A stretch of DNA of 64,000 nt from Candidatus Blautia excrementipullorum (GTDB lineage Bacteria; Bacillota; Clostridia; Lachnospirales; Lachnospiraceae). Where the stretch lies: the NCBI GenBank assembly GCA_019118645.1, contig DWYN01000018.1, positions 26,361-90,360 on the forward strand. Direction: 5' to 3'. Shown here piece after piece: positions 62,139 through 64,000 of this stretch; within the stretch, counting starts at the first letter, position 1, and the number at the start of each line of letters is the position of its first letter. Under the pieces are notes generated by a model. The model saw only the letters and a list, made by a program, of their open reading frames with translations. It was not told where the DNA came from and made no database searches. Made by a program: the position numbers and the translations under genes.

Positions 62139-62756
62139 TCAGCGGATGAAGTTCGTCATGGTAACAGGCTCTTTTTCCGGAAGACCATATTTTTCTTTTC
62201 CAAGTGCAATGCTCTTTATAAGGAAAGACATATTGCGGGCCAGTACGCGCATGGTTAAAAGACCTTCGGCATCCTGGGAAGCTTCTCCTTCCAGTCTTCC
62301 GTGTATGCTGTTCCAGTAGCGGCTGGATGCAATGGGCATGCCGCTGATAGTGAAAAATTTGTTTAACTCATCGAAAGTCGCGGAAAGGCCGCCTCTTCTT
62401 GCACAGACCACACTTGCTCCGACTTTCATTGTCTTATCAAAAGAGGTGCTGTAAAACAATCTGGTAAGCAGAGCCACCAGAGTCGCATTTGCGGACGCAT
62501 AATAGACAGGGCTTCCCACTACGAGACCATCGCACTCCTCAAATTTAGGGGAAATTTCATTTACAATATCATCAAACACACATTTTCCTTTTTCTGCACA
62601 GGCACCGCAGGCAATACAGCTTCGAATGCCTTTATTTCCAACGTGTATAATTTCGGTTTCTATTCCTTCCTGTTTAAAAACTTTTTCCATTTCCTTCAGC
62701 GCGATTGAGGTGTTTCCGTTTTTGCGCGGGCTTCCATTTAACATTAAGACTTTCAT
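62139..62756 (-). CDS. Iron-sulfur flavoprotein (Isf-like)
   Basis: The 205-residue protein belongs to the NADPH-dependent FMN reductase fold. It has the FMN phosphate loop LNGSPRKNGNTS at the N-terminus and the compact cluster motif CIACGACAEKGKC (CX2CX2CX5C), which in Isf proteins binds a 4Fe-4S centre. GSPVYYASA lies further on in the flavin site. It probably transfers single electrons between ferredoxin and FMN or reduces oxygen species. ATG 62756 has CAGGAGG; the frame upstream is not supported. No partner is adjacent. Confidence 0.87.
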   Translation of the reverse strand: MKVLMLNGSPRKNGNTSIALKEMEKVFKQEGIETEIIHVGNKGIRSCIACGACAEKGKCVFDDIVNEISPKFEECDGLVVGSPVYYASANATLVALLTRLFYSTSFDKTMKVGASVVCARRGGLSATFDELNKFFTISGMPIASSRYWNSIHGRLEGEASQDAEGLLTMRVLARNMSFLIKSIALGKEKYGLPEKEPVTMTNFIR

Positions 62757-62970
62757 AGTAAACCTCCTGATAATCATTTTCTCATATATTATAACTCAAT
62801 TTTTTTGTTTTTCAAAATAATAATGTAGAAAATTGTGTCTGATAAAGGATTACAGACGCTTCCGGCGAGAAGGAAAAATGGTTCCGGCGGGTATATTCCC
62901 GGAAAAAAGCATGGAAAAGATCTGAAATTAAAGAGATATAAAAACTGTTGCGCAGATGTTTTGGAAAATA

Positions 62971-62999
62971 TTGACATATTATCAAAATAAAACTACACT
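62971..62999 (+). promoter_or_regulatory. Promoter of the flavodoxin gene
   Basis: TTGACA (62971-62976), 17 bp, TACACT (62994-62999). The 210 bases upstream to the flavoprotein gene show no other feature I can support. Confidence 0.65.
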
Positions 63000-63064
63000 A
63001 TATACTGTAACCTAAAATATCTGTGAGAAACACAGCAATGAAAAGAAAGGCAGGGTAATGTAAT

Positions 63065-63544
63065 ATGGCTAAAACATTGGTGGCTTATTTCAGTGCCAGC
63101 GGTACCACAGCAAAGCTGGCCGAACGGCTTGCGGCAGCAGTTGGCGGAGAGCTGTATGAGATTCAGCCTGAAATTCCTTATACAGATGCCGATTTAAACT
63201 GGATGGATAAACAGAGCCGAAGCAGTATTGAGATGAATGACAAAACTTTTCGCCCGGCAGTTGTCGGCAGGGTAAAAAATATGGAACAGTATGATACTGT
63301 ATTTTTAGGTTTTCCAATCTGGTGGTATGTTGCTCCCACAATTATAAATACTTTTCTGGAACAATATGATCTTACGGGAAAAAAAATCATTCCTTTCGCT
63401 ACATCAGGCAGCAGCGGTATGGGAAACACAAACAAGGAACTTGCGCCTTCCTGTCCGGGGGCTGTATTAATGCAAGGAAAAAGATTTCCTGCAAATGCGT
63501 CAGAAAAAGAATTAAAGGAATGGGCGGAGAGCTGCCGTATCTGA
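63065..63544 (+). CDS. Flavodoxin-like protein
   Basis: The 159-residue protein has the FMN phosphate loop SASGTTAKLAE at the N-terminus and FLGFPIWWYVAPT for ring binding, then IIPFATSGSSGMGNT. This form is a flavodoxin-4-like quinone or disulfide reductase partner, not a classical long-chain flavodoxin. It carries electrons in the cytoplasm. Start 63065 follows AAAGGCAGGG. It has its own promoter and a hairpin downstream. Its real redox partner is unknown. Confidence 0.9.
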   Translation: MAKTLVAYFSASGTTAKLAERLAAAVGGELYEIQPEIPYTDADLNWMDKQSRSSIEMNDKTFRPAVVGRVKNMEQYDTVFLGFPIWWYVAPTIINTFLEQYDLTGKKIIPFATSGSSGMGNTNKELAPSCPGAVLMQGKRFPANASEKELKEWAESCRI

Positions 63545-63586
63545 TTAGGGAAAGAATAAAGCCAATGGCGGTTTTATAGACACTAC

Positions 63587-63614
63587 AGGGATAGAATTTT
63601 TCGGTTCTATCCCT
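63587..63614. terminator. Hairpin after flavodoxin
   Basis: Perfect 10-bp arms AGGGATAGAA and TTCTATCCCT around a short loop; the 3' side is A-rich, so termination efficiency is uncertain. Confidence 0.55.
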
Positions 63615-63640
63615 AAAATAAAAAAATTGAAAAAAAGCTG

Positions 63641-63917
63641 TTGACAGGTATTGGAAGCTGTGGTATTATAACTGAGCTGTCGCAAGAGTACATTTTGAAT
63701 ATACAATTTAAACAGTTTAAAAAACTTAAAAAAAGTTGTTGACAGGAAAAGGAAATTGTGATAAAGTAAACGAGCTGTCTGAGAGACATGAATTACAAAA
63801 CATCGGAAAGTGGACAGGGATATCCGGGATGCGGCGAAAAGCTGCAGGAAGCGTTGAAAAAACTTCTTCAAAAAAGTTAAAAAAGTGCTTGACAAGATCT
63901 GGAAGATGTGATAAAGT
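63641..63917 (+). promoter_or_regulatory. Three tandem promoters, probably of an rRNA operon
   Basis: P1: TTGACA 63641-63646, TATTAT 63664-63669. P2: TTGACA 63739-63744, TAAAGT 63762-63767. P3: TTGACA 63889-63894, TAAAGT 63912-63917. All have 17-bp spacers. A-tracts, typical UP-element-like sequence, precede each one. The GAGCTGTC sequence after each -10 is conserved, and P2 and P3 share nearly the same 30 bases. This strength and repetition is typical for rrn. Confidence 0.85.
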
Positions 63918-64000
63918 AAATGAGCTGTCTGAGAGACAGGAACCTTGATAACTAAACAGTGAGACACATACGATTCTCGAAAATTCTTTTTAAACAGAGC
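63918..64000 (+). other. Start of a probable rRNA leader
   Basis: After P3 come a CTGTCT/AGACAG hairpin (63925-63939) and ACCTTGATAACTAAACAGT, which resembles rRNA leader sequences of Firmicutes with the antitermination region. The 16S gene would begin beyond the window. Confidence 0.7.

Noticed and set aside
63736..63948. 70-codon frame at the right end
   Set aside because: It lies wholly in the tandem promoter region and has no ribosome site.

Overview
The window looks like chromosomal DNA from an acetogenic gut Lachnospiraceae, most likely Blautia or a close relative. It opens inside acsB, the acetyl-CoA synthase of the Wood-Ljungdahl pathway. Its first GH31 enzyme matches, from memory, the Ruminococcus (Blautia) obeum alpha-glucosidase, including the W169 and D307 numbering. 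GC is moderate, and start sites, tight operons and hairpin terminators are typical of Clostridia. The genus is an inference.

Layout. 1-11 kb: acsB end, Fe-alcohol dehydrogenase, two secreted hydrolases, a LysR regulator, an aldo/keto reductase split by an in-frame TAA, a VanH-like D-lactate dehydrogenase, BrnQ, and a second aldo/keto reductase with a large internal deletion. 11-15 kb: a Lon-like AAA+ ATPase without protease domain, then a queuosine-salvage operon (nucleoside hydrolase, ECF S component, radical SAM lyase) behind a preQ1-I riboswitch with terminator. 15-18 kb: AraC regulator divergent from an isomaltase-type GH31. 18-27 kb: MacB-like export operon with two membrane fusion proteins, a repeat-bearing permease, an acidic secreted protein, an ATPase, and a two-component pair fused by a deletion. 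27-31 kb: XRE-aminotransferase fusion, DUF134-NifX protein, ATP-type PEP carboxykinase.

32-38 kb: a surface-fibre operon with SipW-type signal peptidase, three TasA/camelysin-like proteins and a 1163-residue isopeptide/SpaA-type protein. 38-51 kb: AraC regulator divergent from a 952-residue fusion of methyl-THF methyltransferase, corrinoid protein and URO-D/CIMS-like methyltransferase; then a sugar ABC importer, a YesMN-type two-component system and an alpha-xylosidase-like GH31. The fusion, with acsB in the same genome, suggests a one-polypeptide route from a methylated substrate to the acetyl-CoA pathway. 51-64 kb: small conserved protein, tRNA-Pro(GGG), T-box leuA, three-subunit molybdenum hydroxylase, two membrane proteins, glmS, an iron-sulfur flavoprotein, a flavodoxin, and triple tandem promoters that probably drive an rRNA operon beyond the right edge.

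The best candidates for new biology are the methyltransferase fusion with its phased operator repeats, the SipW/TasA-like/isopeptide operon, the export operon with matching low-complexity insertions, and the self-contained HTH-aminotransferase with its TTGAAC box array.
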